Below, piece by piece: positions 50,614 to 59,584 of a stretch of DNA of 64,000 bases (the first letter of the stretch is position 1; each line of letters starts with the position of its first letter). The stretch spans positions 21,396 to 85,395 of the forward strand of contig NZ_SMLL01000010.1 in NCBI RefSeq assembly GCF_004681965.1, written 5' to 3'. The notes below the pieces were generated by a model that was given only the letters and a program-made list of their open reading frames with translations, had not been told where the DNA came from and ran no database searches. The stretch is from Ramlibacter rhizophilus. Lineage in GTDB: Bacteria > Pseudomonadota > Gammaproteobacteria > Burkholderiales > Burkholderiaceae_C. The position numbers were made by a program, and so were the translations under genes.

Positions 50614-53226
50614 ATGACCGACCACAGCTTCACCCGCTTCCTCCACGCCCAGGGCGACACCGACCCCGCCGAGACCGCCGAGTGGCGCGACGCCCTGCGC
50701 GCCGTGCTGGAGAGCGAAGGGCCCGAGCGCGCCCGCTTCCTGCTCGACGAGCTCGCGGCGCTGGCGCGCGACCCGCGCGTCGGCTGGTCACCCGAGCTGG
50801 TCACGCCCTACGTCAACACCATCCCCGTGGAGCGGCAACCCCTCTTCCCGGGTGACCTCGCCATCGAGGAGCGCCTGGCGTCCCTCATGCGCTGGAACGC
50901 GCTGGCCATGGTGGTGCGCGCCAACAGCGCCTATGGCGAACTGGGCGGCCACATCGCCAGCTACGCGAGCGCGGCCGATCTGTTCGAGGTGGGCTTCAAC
51001 CATTTCTTCCGTGCCCGGAGCGCAGAGCAGGGTGGCGACCTGGTGTTCTTTCAGCCGCACAGCGCGCCGGGGGTCTATGCACGCGCCTTCCTCGAAGGAC
51101 GCCTCACGGAGCAGGACCTCGCGCATTACCGGCAGGAGATCACCGCACCCGAGCACGGCGCGCGGGGTCTGTCCAGCTATCCGCATCCCTGGCTGATGCC
51201 GGATTTCTGGCAGTTCCCCACCGGCTCCATGGGCCTGGGTCCGATCAGCTCGATCTACCACGCGCGCTTCATGCGCTACCTCACGCACCGCCAGCTGCTC
51301 GACTGCGCGGGCCGCAAGGTCTGGGGCGTGTTCGGCGACGGCGAGATGGACGAGCCCGAGAGCATGAGCGCGCTCACGCTGGCTTCGCGCGAGAAGCTGG
51401 ACAACCTGGTGTGGGTGGTCAACTGCAACCTGCAGCGCCTCGATGGCCCGGTGCGCGGCAACGGACGCATCGTGGACGAACTGGAGAAACTGTTCCGCGG
51501 CGCGGGCTGGAACGTGATCAAGCTGCTCTGGGGCAGCGACTGGGACGGCCTCTTCGCCCGTGACACCACGGGCGCCCTGGTGCGCGCCTTCGCCCACACG
51601 GTGGACGGACAGATGCAGACCTTCGCCGCCAAGGACGGCCGCTTCAACCGCGACACCTTCTTCGGCCAGGACCCTGAACTCGCGCGGCTGGCGCAGGGCA
51701 TGAGCGACGAGCAGATCGACCGCCTGAAGCGCGGCGGGCACGACCTGGTGAAGATCCACGCCGCCTATGCCGCGGCGGCGGCGCACCGCGGCCAGCCCAC
51801 CGTGATCCTGGCGCACACCAAGAAGGGCTATGGCATGGGCGCGGCCGGCCAGGGCCGCATGACCACGCACAGCCAGAAGAAGCTGGACGACGCCGCCCTC
51901 ATCGAATTCCGCAACCGCTTCAACCTGCCGCTGAGCGACGCGCAGGCCACGCAGCTCGAATTCCTCAAGCCCGCCGAGGACAGCGCCGAGATGCGCTACC
52001 TGCACGAGCGCCGGCAGGCCCTGGGTGGCTACATGCCGCGGCGTGAATCGCAGGCGCCGCAACTGCCCGTGCCGCCGATCGCCAACTACGCGCAGTTCGC
52101 GGTGCAGGCCGGCGGCAAGGAGATGTCCACCACCATGGCCTTCGTGCGCCTCTTGGGCAACCTGCTCAAGGACCGCGAGCTGGGTCCCCGCATCGTCCCC
52201 ATCGTGGCCGACGAGGCGCGCACCTTCGGCATGGCCAACCTGTTCAAGCAGGTGGGCATCTATTCCAGCGCGGGCCAGCACTACGAGCCGGAGGACATCG
52301 GCTCGGTGCTGTCCTACCGCGAGGCGCTGGACGGACAGATCCTGGAAGAGGGCATCAGCGAAGCCGGCGCCATTGCAAGCTGGACGGCGGCGGCCACCGC
52401 CTACAGCGTGCACGGCGTGCCCATGCTGCCCTTCTACATCTACTACTCCATGTTCGGCTTCCAGCGCGTGGGCGATGCGATCTGGGCCGCGGCGGACCAG
52501 CGCGCGCGGGGCTTCCTGCTGGGGGCCACCTCGGGCCGCACGACCCTGGGCGGCGAAGGCCTGCAGCACCAGGACGGCAGCAGCCACCTGGTGGCCGCCA
52601 CCATCCCCAACTGCCGCGCCTGGGACCCGGCCTTCGCCGGCGAGATGGCGGTGATCCTGGACCACGGCATGCGCGAGATGCTGGTGGAGCAGCGCGACGT
52701 CTTCTACTACCTCACGCTGATGAACGAGAACTACGCGCAGCCGGACGTGGACGAGGCGGCGCGCGCGGGCATCGTGCAGGGGGGCTACCGCTTCGGCGTC
52801 TACGGCGAAGGCCCTGCGCAAGTGACGCTGCTGGGGTCGGGTGCCATCCTCACCGAAGTGATCGCCGCGGCGCGGCAGCTCGCGGCGGAGGGGACGTCCT
52901 GCGAGGTGGTCAGCGTGACCAGCTGGAGCGAGCTGTCCCGCGCGGGGGTGGAGGCCGAGCAACGCGCGCTGCAGGGCGACGTGGTGGAGCCGCCCTATGT
53001 GTGGCAGCTGCTGTCGGGGAGCGATGCGCCCATCGTCGCGGCCAGCGACTACGTCCGCGCGGTTCCCGAGTCGATTCGCGCCTTCGTGCCCGCGGGCCGG
53101 CGCCTGCTCACGCTGGGCACGGACGGCTTCGGGCGCAGCGACACGCGCGCGGCGCTGCGCAGGTTCTTCGGGGTCGATGCGCAGGCCGTCGCCACGGCGG
53201 CGCGGCACCTGCTCGGCAAGGCCTGA
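50614..53226 (+). CDS. Homodimeric PDH-type E1 (2-oxoacid dehydrogenase)
   Basis: This 870-residue thiamine-diphosphate enzyme is of the AceE type. The N-terminal block ANSAYGELGGHIASYASAADL is followed by FWQFPTGSMGLGP, the thiamine-diphosphate motif GDGEMDEPES (about residue 246 onwards, ending VNCNLQRLDG) and a C-terminal transketolase-like domain. No E2 or E3 gene is adjacent, unlike a pdh operon. The divergent Lrp regulator recalls the mdeR-mdeB pair of Pseudomonas putida, where MdeB is an AceE-like 2-oxobutyrate dehydrogenase (inference). The ATG at 50614 is chosen over an in-frame upstream start. Confidence 0.88.
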   Translation: MTDHSFTRFLHAQGDTDPAETAEWRDALRAVLESEGPERARFLLDELAALARDPRVGWSPELVTPYVNTIPVERQPLFPGDLAIEERLASLMRWNALAMVVRANSAYGELGGHIASYASAADLFEVGFNHFFRARSAEQGGDLVFFQPHSAPGVYARAFLEGRLTEQDLAHYRQEITAPEHGARGLSSYPHPWLMPDFWQFPTGSMGLGPISSIYHARFMRYLTHRQLLDCAGRKVWGVFGDGEMDEPESMSALTLASREKLDNLVWVVNCNLQRLDGPVRGNGRIVDELEKLFRGAGWNVIKLLWGSDWDGLFARDTTGALVRAFAHTVDGQMQTFAAKDGRFNRDTFFGQDPELARLAQGMSDEQIDRLKRGGHDLVKIHAAYAAAAAHRGQPTVILAHTKKGYGMGAAGQGRMTTHSQKKLDDAALIEFRNRFNLPLSDAQATQLEFLKPAEDSAEMRYLHERRQALGGYMPRRESQAPQLPVPPIANYAQFAVQAGGKEMSTTMAFVRLLGNLLKDRELGPRIVPIVADEARTFGMANLFKQVGIYSSAGQHYEPEDIGSVLSYREALDGQILEEGISEAGAIASWTAAATAYSVHGVPMLPFYIYYSMFGFQRVGDAIWAAADQRARGFLLGATSGRTTLGGEGLQHQDGSSHLVAATIPNCRAWDPAFAGEMAVILDHGMREMLVEQRDVFYYLTLMNENYAQPDVDEAARAGIVQGGYRFGVYGEGPAQVTLLGSGAILTEVIAAARQLAAEGTSCEVVSVTSWSELSRAGVEAEQRALQGDVVEPPYVWQLLSGSDAPIVAASDYVRAVPESIRAFVPAGRRLLTLGTDGFGRSDTRAALRRFFGVDAQAVATAARHLLGKA

Positions 53227-53229
53227 GCC

Positions 53230-54543
53230 TCAGCGCGCGGGCGCCACGCGCCAGACGGTGTTGCCCACGTCGTCGGCCACCAGCACCGCGCCGCGCGGGT
53301 CCACGGCGACGCCCACCGGGCGGCCGTAGGCCTTCTCGTCCGTACTGAGGAAGCCGGCCAGGAAGCTTCGCGGCGGGCCGCTGGGCCTCCCGTTCTCGAA
53401 GGGCACGAACACCACCTCGTAGCCGGATAGCGGCCGGCGGTTCCAGGAGCCGTGGTTCCCGATGAAGGCGCCGCGCGCGAAGGGTGCCGGCAGGCGCCCG
53501 TCGCTGAAGGCCAGGCCGAGGGGCGCCACGTGGTTGCCGAGCGCATAGTCGGGCACGCGGGCCTGTGCCACGCGCTCCGGCCGGGTAGGCTGCACGCGCG
53601 TGTCCACGTGCTGGCCCCAGTAGCTCCACGGCCAGCCGTAGAACGCACCTTCGCGCACGCTCGTGAGGTAGTCCGGCACCAGGTCGCTGCCCAGCTCGTC
53701 GCGTTCGTTCACCACGGTCCAGAGCATGCCGGTCTCGGGCTCCCAGCCCAGTCCATTGGGATTACGCAGTCCCTCGGCGAACAGGCGCTTGCCGCCACCG
53801 GGCAGCGCCACTTCCCAGATGGCCGCGCGGCCCTGTTCCTCCTCCATGCCGTGCTCGGCGATGTTGCTGTTCGAGCCGACGGTCGCGTACAGGCGCCGGC
53901 CGTCCCGGCTGGCGAGGATGTTCTTGGTCCAGTGGTGGTTTCTGCCGGCCGGAAGGTCAGTGACGTGCTCGGGCCTTGTCGCCGCGCGCAGCTCGCCCGC
54001 ACGGTAGGGCACCCGCACGATGGCGTCGGCATTGGCGATGTAGAGCTGCTCGCCCACCAGCGCCATGCCGAAGGGCGAGCGCAGGCCGGACAGGAACACC
54101 GCGCGGGTCTCGGCCACGCCATCGCCATCCGCATCGCGCAGCAGGGTGATGCGGTCCGCGCTCGGCACGCCGGCGCCGGCCCACTTCATGACCAGGCGCA
54201 TCGCCCAAGCCCGCAAGCCCCTGGATTGCGACTCGTCCGGCGGTGCGGGTTTGTTGCTTTCGGCGACCAGCACGTCCCCGTTGGGCAGCACATGCAGCCA
54301 GCGCGGGTGGTCCAACCCGCGTGCGAAGGCGGTCACGCGCCAGCCCGCCGGGGCCTGCGGCTGCATGCCGGTCGACCAGCCGCGGGCTGGCGCGATCTTG
54401 ACGGTGGGAAGCAGGCCGGGCTCGGGCGGCGGCGGCAGCACCGGCGTGGGACCGACTGTGGCGCGCGGCGGCAGGCGGGCCATGTCACCGCAGGCGGCGA
54501 CCGCAGCGGAAAGGCAAAGTGCGAGCACGGTCTGTCGGCGCAT
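53230..54543 (-). CDS. PQQ-dependent sugar/sorbosone dehydrogenase-like lipoprotein
   Basis: This 437-residue protein has a lipoprotein-type signal (VAAC, Cys about residue 18), a Pro-rich linker and a six-bladed beta-propeller of the soluble glucose/L-sorbosone dehydrogenase family. Typical blocks are [67 protein letters not shown] and [22 protein letters not shown]. It is predicted to face the periplasm. Cofactor PQQ is family knowledge, not shown here. Confidence 0.85.
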   Translation of the reverse strand: MRRQTVLALCLSAAVAACGDMARLPPRATVGPTPVLPPPPEPGLLPTVKIAPARGWSTGMQPQAPAGWRVTAFARGLDHPRWLHVLPNGDVLVAESNKPAPPDESQSRGLRAWAMRLVMKWAGAGVPSADRITLLRDADGDGVAETRAVFLSGLRSPFGMALVGEQLYIANADAIVRVPYRAGELRAATRPEHVTDLPAGRNHHWTKNILASRDGRRLYATVGSNSNIAEHGMEEEQGRAAIWEVALPGGGKRLFAEGLRNPNGLGWEPETGMLWTVVNERDELGSDLVPDYLTSVREGAFYGWPWSYWGQHVDTRVQPTRPERVAQARVPDYALGNHVAPLGLAFSDGRLPAPFARGAFIGNHGSWNRRPLSGYEVVFVPFENGRPSGPPRSFLAGFLSTDEKAYGRPVGVAVDPRGAVLVADDVGNTVWRVAPAR

Positions 54544-54665
54544 TCACCGAGTCTGCCGTTCGGCGGGCTGATGCGCCTGTAGGTGGGGACCGCACGCACG
54601 GTCGCGATGCGGGCGGGGCCGGCGCGGGTGGGGGCCGCGGTGCCGGGGCGCCTAAGATCGCAGCC

Positions 54666-55502
54666 ATGCGCCATCCCTCTCGCTTCTGGGCCGACCTGAC
54701 CACGCTGGACTTCGCCCGCCTGCAGGCATCCGCAGCCGCCGCCGACCTGGTGGCGGTGCTGCCGCTGGGCGCGACCGAGCAGCACGGGCCGCACCTGCCG
54801 CTGTGCGTGGACACCACGCTGGCCGACGGCGTGATCGCCGCCTGCCTGCCGCACCTGCCCGAGACGCTGGCCGCCCTGTTCCTCCCCACGCAATCCGTCG
54901 GCAAGAGCAACGAGCACCAGCGCTTTCCCGGCACGCTCACGCTATCGGCCGAGACCACGATGCGGCTGTGGACCGAGATCGGCGAATCGGTGGCGCGCGC
55001 GGGCGTTCGCAAGCTCGTGCTGTTCAATGCGCACGGCGGGCACGTGGGGCTGATGGACGTGGTGGCGCGCGAGCTGCGCACGCGCTGCGACATGATGGTC
55101 TGGTCCATCAACTGGTTCGGCCTGCCCCTCGGCGATGCGGTGCAGGGCCTGTTCGATGCGCGCGAACACCGCTTCGGCATCCACGCGGGCGACATCGAGA
55201 CCTCCATGATGCTGTCCTTGCGGCCCGCGCTGGTGGACATGGCGCAGGCGCGCGATTTCCGCTCCAGCTCGCAGGACCGCGCGGAGCGCTTCGCCATCCT
55301 GGGCAACGGCAGCAGCGCCAAGCTCGGCTGGCAGATGCAGGACTACAACGCCATGGGCGCCGCGGGCAATGCCGCCGCAGCCACGCCGGAGAAAGGCCTG
55401 GCCGTCATCGAGGCCGCGGGGTTCCAGCTCGCGCAGGCGCTGCAGGAAATCGCCCAGCTTCCGCTCTCCACGCTGGTGGACCGGCCCGATCTGCCGGTGT
55501 AG
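54666..55502 (+). CDS. Creatininase-family amidohydrolase
   Basis: This 278-residue metal-dependent hydrolase of the creatinine amidohydrolase family (includes MftE) has PLGATEQHGPHLPLCVD with the Glu/His metal ligands at about residue 37. Further blocks are VGKSNEHQRFPGTLTL, LVLFNAHGGHVGLM (about 120) and FGIHAGDIETSMML (about 170). The natural substrate is uncertain, since most members do not use creatinine. Start ATG at 54666, with 122 bases to the divergent gene. Confidence 0.87.
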   Translation: MRHPSRFWADLTTLDFARLQASAAAADLVAVLPLGATEQHGPHLPLCVDTTLADGVIAACLPHLPETLAALFLPTQSVGKSNEHQRFPGTLTLSAETTMRLWTEIGESVARAGVRKLVLFNAHGGHVGLMDVVARELRTRCDMMVWSINWFGLPLGDAVQGLFDAREHRFGIHAGDIETSMMLSLRPALVDMAQARDFRSSSQDRAERFAILGNGSSAKLGWQMQDYNAMGAAGNAAAATPEKGLAVIEAAGFQLAQALQEIAQLPLSTLVDRPDLPV

Positions 55503-55624
55503 GCGCCGAAGACGCTGCCGTCCTACGGTAGGGTGCGCGGCCGCCGATGGCGGACTGCGCGCCGCGCTCTAGATTGGGGCCGTACCGGCGTGTGCCGGCC
55601 TTCGATCCCGACAGGAGGGCAATG

Positions 55625-56101
55625 ATGGCAACTGTTGCCGACGTGATGACCCGGGGTGTCCGCAGCCTCAAGCCCGAGGACAGCGTGGTGCAGGCCGCGC
55701 AGGCCATGGACGAACTCAACGTGGGCGTCATCCCGGTGTGCAAGGGGGACCGCCTCGTGGGCATGGTGACCGACCGCGACATCGTCGTGCGCGGCGTCTC
55801 CAGGGGCGTGAGCCTGCAGGACTGCAAGCTGTCCGACGTGATGAGCGGCCATGTGCGAACGGTGCGCGAGAACGACGACGTGGACGACGTGCTCGCCGAG
55901 ATGTCCAGCGCCCAGATCCGCCGCATGCCCGTCGTGGACGCGAACGACATGCTGGTGGGCATCGTCTCGCTGGGCGATATCGCGGCCAAGGGCGGCGACG
56001 ACGAAGCCGAAATCGGCATGTCGCTGGGCGACATTTCCGAGCCCGCGGAGCCGGACCGCTCCGGGGAGCGGTCCGCCAGCGCCGGCGCGGCCAAGCCCTA
56101 G
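55625..56101 (+). CDS. Tandem CBS-domain protein
   Basis: This 158-residue protein has two CBS motifs forming one Bateman module: TVADVMTRGVRSLKPEDSVVQAA to MVTDRDIVVRG, and KLSDVMSGHVRTVRENDDVDDVL to MLVGIVSLGDIAA. It probably binds adenine nucleotides and acts as an energy or stress sensor. AGGAGG precedes a double ATG. The second (55625) has the better 6-base spacing, the first (55622) only 3. It is 27 bases upstream of the RlmN-like gene. Confidence 0.87.
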   Translation: MATVADVMTRGVRSLKPEDSVVQAAQAMDELNVGVIPVCKGDRLVGMVTDRDIVVRGVSRGVSLQDCKLSDVMSGHVRTVRENDDVDDVLAEMSSAQIRRMPVVDANDMLVGIVSLGDIAAKGGDDEAEIGMSLGDISEPAEPDRSGERSASAGAAKP

Positions 56102-56128
56102 CGGAACGCGAGCCATTAAGCTCGCCGC

Positions 56129-57163
56129 ATGCGAATCGATTCATTGCGGCAGCGCCTGCGCGGGCTGGGGGCACTCCCCCGGCACGAGGAGCGCGTGCTG
56201 CGCCTGTGGTCGCAGGGCCTGCCGCAGGACGCGGGACGGCGCCGCATCCAGGACTTCCTGCCCCGCGCATTGCGCGAAGCACTGCCCGCCATCGAACGCG
56301 AGCTCGATGCGCTTGCCCGCCTGCACTCGGTCCATGCCGGCACCGATGGCTCCGAGCGCCTGCTGGTGTCGCTGGCCGACGGCGCCTCGGTCGAAAGCGT
56401 GCTGCTTCCCCGCGAGGGGCTGTGCGTGTCCACGCAGGTCGGCTGCGCCGTGGGCTGCGTGTTCTGCATGACCGGCCGTGGCGGGCTGCAGCGGCAGCTC
56501 GAAAGCGCCGAGATCGTCGCTCAGGTGGTGCTGGCCCGGGCGCGGCGGCGTGTGCGCAAGGTGGTGTTCATGGGCATGGGCGAGCCGGCGCACAACCTCG
56601 ACAACGTGATGGAGGCCATCGAGCTCCTGGGCACGGCAGGCGGCATCGGCCACAAGAGCCTGGTGTTCTCCACGGTGGGCGACCCGCGCGTTTTCGAACG
56701 GCTGCCCCGCGGGCCGGTGAAGCCGGCACTGGCGCTGTCGCTGCACACGACGCAGGCTGCGCTGCGGGAAGAACTGCTGCCGCGTGCACCGCGGCTGGCG
56801 CCGGACGAACTGGTGCGCCTGGGCGAGGACTACGCGCGTGCGACGGGATATCCGATCCAGTACCAGTGGACCCTGATCGAAGGCGTGAACGACGGGGACG
56901 ATGAAGTGGAGGCCCTGGCGCAGTTGCTGGCAGGCAAGTACGCCGTGCTGAACCTCATCCCCTTCAACAGCGTGGAAGGACTTGCATTCCGCCGTCCGGG
57001 TGGGGAGCGCGCGGCGCACATGGCGCGCACGCTGCACCGGCGGGGCATTCTGACCAAGTTGCGGCAGTCGGCCGGGCAGGACGTCGAGGCCGCTTGCGGT
57101 CAATTGCGGGTGCGGGTCCAGCCGCCCGCATCCCGCGTGATTCCGCTTCGCGCGCAGGCCTGA
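56129..57163 (+). CDS. RlmN/Cfr-family radical SAM RNA methyltransferase paralogue
   Basis: This 344-residue radical SAM enzyme has the iron-sulfur motif C-x3-C-x2-C in CAVGCVFCMTG at about residues 107-117. The SAM stretch VVFMGMGEPAHNLDNV follows (about 147). The C-terminal methyl-carrying cysteine region is KLRQSAGQDVEAACGQL (about 310-325). Both cysteines needed for the family's chemistry are present, so an active C2 adenosine (23S rRNA/tRNA) methylase is plausible. It is somewhat shorter than canonical RlmN and not in the usual ndk-rlmN-pilF-ispG context, so it is probably a paralogue. Confidence 0.87.
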   Translation: MRIDSLRQRLRGLGALPRHEERVLRLWSQGLPQDAGRRRIQDFLPRALREALPAIERELDALARLHSVHAGTDGSERLLVSLADGASVESVLLPREGLCVSTQVGCAVGCVFCMTGRGGLQRQLESAEIVAQVVLARARRRVRKVVFMGMGEPAHNLDNVMEAIELLGTAGGIGHKSLVFSTVGDPRVFERLPRGPVKPALALSLHTTQAALREELLPRAPRLAPDELVRLGEDYARATGYPIQYQWTLIEGVNDGDDEVEALAQLLAGKYAVLNLIPFNSVEGLAFRRPGGERAAHMARTLHRRGILTKLRQSAGQDVEAACGQLRVRVQPPASRVIPLRAQA

Positions 57164-57178
57164 GCGAGCACACGAAGA

Positions 57179-57200
57179 GCGGGGTGACTGAACACCCCGC
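57179..57200. terminator. Bidirectional terminator-like hairpin
   Basis: An 8-bp perfect stem (57179-57186 with 57193-57200) with a 6-base loop lies between the convergent RlmN-like and KGG-protein genes. Weak T-rich tracts (CTTCTTC on plus, TCTTCGTG on minus) follow on each strand. Confidence 0.6.
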
Positions 57201-57207
57201 GACTTCT

Positions 57208-57444
57208 TCAGCGCGTCGAGGACGAGCTCTTGTTGGCACTCCCGTTGGCCCGGTTCTGGCTGCGCGCCTGGCCGCCCTTGCGGCCGGCTTCGCGCGCTTC
57301 CTCGGAACTGAACTCGTGGGCCGTGCCCTTCTCGTGGGCCGCGCGGCCCCCCTGGCTGGCGATCTCGCGTTGACGCTGCGGATCCATGGAGGCAAAGCCT
57401 CGGTTGGAGCTGCCGGTCTTGCCGCCTTGGTTGCTGGATGCCAT
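57208..57444 (-). CDS. KGG-repeat stress protein (YciG-like)
   Basis: This 78-residue hydrophilic protein has the KGG/YciG-type repeats: RGFASMDPQRQREIASQGG, then HEFSSEEAREAGRKGGQA. It is mostly disordered. Related proteins are induced in stationary phase or stress, but mechanism is unknown. AAGGAGTACCAC precedes the ATG, a strong ribosome binding site. About 176 bases upstream to the next gene hold its promoter; no clear hexamers were picked out. Confidence 0.85.
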   Translation of the reverse strand: MASSNQGGKTGSSNRGFASMDPQRQREIASQGGRAAHEKGTAHEFSSEEAREAGRKGGQARSQNRANGSANKSSSSTR

Positions 57445-57620
57445 GTGGTACTCCTTGGATGACGTGGGTTGGTTTCTCCATGACCGGCGCCGCATCGGAT
57501 ACCGGCCACGGGTGCCATTGAGCGATTGCACAGGCTGCGCGCTCGTCAGGATGGCTACTAGAGCTTCGTAGGACGGAACCCCGCGCTCCGAGAGGACGCG
57601 CCCTGCATTTTTCGGCCTGA

Positions 57621-58004
57621 TCAGATGGGCTCGAGCTGGGCGGACTGGAGGCGTTGCAGCAGGGCACGTGCCTCCTCGGACACTGCGGTCGCGGCTCCGT
57701 TCTCGCGCAGGCTGGCCAGCAGGCGCTCGATGTTCCCCGCGTGCGGCAGTACGGGGCCGAGGAAGCGGGGCGTGGCTCCCTTGGCGATGAGCAGAGTCGG
57801 AAACGTCTCGACGTCGTAGTCGGCCACCGCGTCGGCCTGGTCCTCGATGTCCACCCAGGCGAAGCGCACCTGCGGGTGAGCACGTGCGAGCGCCTCCAGG
57901 GGGGCGCGCCATTCGCGGCAGGTGCCGCACCAGTCGGCGCACAGGCAGATCACCTGCCAGGCATCGTCGGCCGGCGCGGGCGGGAGGGAAGGCGTGTCGT
58001 TCAT
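57621..58004 (-). CDS. Thioredoxin-like protein
   Basis: This 127-residue cytosolic thioredoxin-fold protein has the redox motif CADWCGTCREW (WCGTC at about residues 25-29), the partner strand FAWVDIEDQADAVADYDVETFPTLLI with the cis-Pro and a short C-terminal helix. The active site WCGTC differs from the canonical WCGPC, so its redox potential may differ. It is 26 bases downstream of the histidine phosphatase gene, same strand. Confidence 0.85.
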   Translation of the reverse strand: MNDTPSLPPAPADDAWQVICLCADWCGTCREWRAPLEALARAHPQVRFAWVDIEDQADAVADYDVETFPTLLIAKGATPRFLGPVLPHAGNIERLLASLRENGAATAVSEEARALLQRLQSAQLEPI

Positions 58005-58030
58005 GGGGCGGGTGCGGGATGGCGTCGTGG

Positions 58031-58702
58031 TCAGGTGTAGGTGACCCAGTCCCGGTAGGCGGCCGCGTCCAGGTGCGCAACGCTGTTGTAGCTCACCAGC
58101 ATGTGCCGCTTCGGCGTGAACGCGAACTCGGTGATCGAGGTATTGCGGATGCGCAGGTTCAACTCGATGGTGGTCTCGGGGGGCGTGTGCAGCACGTGAC
58201 CCACGGCAGTGGCGATCGGGCCGCCGCTGCTGACGATCAGAACGTTCTGGCCGTAGTGCTGCGCGCGCACGTGGTCCAGCGCGCCGGCCACGCCCGCGAC
58301 GAAATCCGTGTACGTGGGCATGCCCTGCGGATGGGCGTCGCCCGCCATCCAGCGCGCGAGCCCGTCGCGCAGCAGGCGGAAGTGATGGCGGTATTTCTCG
58401 GGCGTGTCCGGCCGCTCCAGCGGGTCCGGGTGGATGGCGGCGATCACGGCCTGGCTGTCGTATTCGTTCAGGCCGTCCCAGGACAGGTGGTCGCCGGCGT
58501 GGCGCATGCCTTCCAGGATGCCGGCCAGCGTCTGCTTGTGGCGGCGCAGCGTCCCGGCGATCAGGCCATCGAAACGCAGGCCGCGTTCGGCAAAGTACTC
58601 GCCCAGCCGCACGCTCTGGCGATGGCCGAGCTCGCTGAGCTGGTCGTAGTCGTCGGCGCCGAAGGAGGCCTGCCCGTGGCGAACGAGGTAGAGCGTGCCC
58701 AT
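58031..58702 (-). CDS. Histidine phosphatase family protein
   Basis: This 223-residue protein of the phosphoglycerate-mutase-like superfamily has the RHG motif in LYLVRHGQASFG (catalytic His about residue 9) and LIAGTLRRHKQT. The second His lies in LIVSSGGPIATAVGHV only as part of a variant (SSGGP replaces the usual SHGG), so catalysis may be altered. The start is 1 base after the phzF stop. Substrate unknown. Confidence 0.82.
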   Translation of the reverse strand: MGTLYLVRHGQASFGADDYDQLSELGHRQSVRLGEYFAERGLRFDGLIAGTLRRHKQTLAGILEGMRHAGDHLSWDGLNEYDSQAVIAAIHPDPLERPDTPEKYRHHFRLLRDGLARWMAGDAHPQGMPTYTDFVAGVAGALDHVRAQHYGQNVLIVSSGGPIATAVGHVLHTPPETTIELNLRIRNTSITEFAFTPKRHMLVSYNSVAHLDAAAYRDWVTYT

Positions 58703-58703
58703 C

Positions 58704-59546
58704 TCAGAGCCTCACCGTGCCCTCGATGCAGCCGACGCAGTCGCCGCCGATCCAGGTGGTGCCGGCGGCGTCGCGTTCGACGTGCACGCGCCCGGCCCGT
58801 CCGAGGGCCGTGCCCTGGCTGGCGATGTAGCGCGCGGGCGCGAGGCCGTCGCCGATGAGCCACTGGGCCAGTGCCGCGTTCAGGCTTCCGGTCACCGGGT
58901 CTTCGGCGAATCCGCCCGGCCCGGGAAAGAAGGCCCGGACCTCGAAGGCGCATTCGCTGCCGGCGGCATGCGCCCCGGCGACGCCGACGAATCGTTCGCC
59001 CAGCACCACAGGGTCGGGGCGCAGGTCGAGCACCCGTGCGGCCGAGCGCAGCAGCAGGGCTCGCCATCCCGGGCCGTTGTCGCACCAGGCATGCGCCACG
59101 ACCTCGTCACGGGCCAGGCCCAGGCCGCGGGCGAGCACCTCGGCCTCCTCCTCCGGCAGCGGGCCGCTGCGCAGCAGGGGCGGGGCGCCGAACGCGAGCC
59201 GCGCGCCGTCGCGCCGCAGCCGCACCAGCCCGGCGCCGCACTCCTGCACCACGAACTCGCCGCGCGGCGTGCCACCGGCCTGCAGCCAGGCATGGCAGCT
59301 TCCCAGCGTGGGGTGGCCGGCGAAGGGCAGCTCGCGGCCCGGGCAGAAGATGCGGACCTTGTAGTCGGCCTGCGGATCTTCCGGAGGCAGCAGGAAAGTG
59401 GCCTCGGACAGGTTCGTCCAGTCCGTGAAGGCCTGCATGGCCTCGGTGCTCAGGCCACGGCCGTCCAGGACCACGGCGAGCGGGTTGCCGCGATAGGGCC
59501 TGTCGGTGAAGACGTCGATCTGCTGGAAGGGGCGGCTGGTGGTCAT
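58704..59546 (-). CDS. PhzF-family isomerase-like protein
   Basis: This 280-residue protein with the diaminopimelate-epimerase-like fold of the PhzF family has QIDVFTDRPYRGNPLAVVLDG at the N-terminus. SEATFLLPP (catalytic Glu) lies at about residue 47, RIFCPGRELPFAGHPTLGSCHAW at about 65 and FAEDPVTGSLNAALAQWL at about 215. No phenazine cluster is nearby, so this is a generic PhzF relative of unknown substrate. It is 38 bases downstream of the exporter gene. Confidence 0.88.
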   Translation of the reverse strand: MTTSRPFQQIDVFTDRPYRGNPLAVVLDGRGLSTEAMQAFTDWTNLSEATFLLPPEDPQADYKVRIFCPGRELPFAGHPTLGSCHAWLQAGGTPRGEFVVQECGAGLVRLRRDGARLAFGAPPLLRSGPLPEEEAEVLARGLGLARDEVVAHAWCDNGPGWRALLLRSAARVLDLRPDPVVLGERFVGVAGAHAAGSECAFEVRAFFPGPGGFAEDPVTGSLNAALAQWLIGDGLAPARYIASQGTALGRAGRVHVERDAAGTTWIGGDCVGCIEGTVRL

Positions 59547-59584
59547 GGGGCGGGTGTCATCACGGGCGTTGGTCCGGCCGGCGT

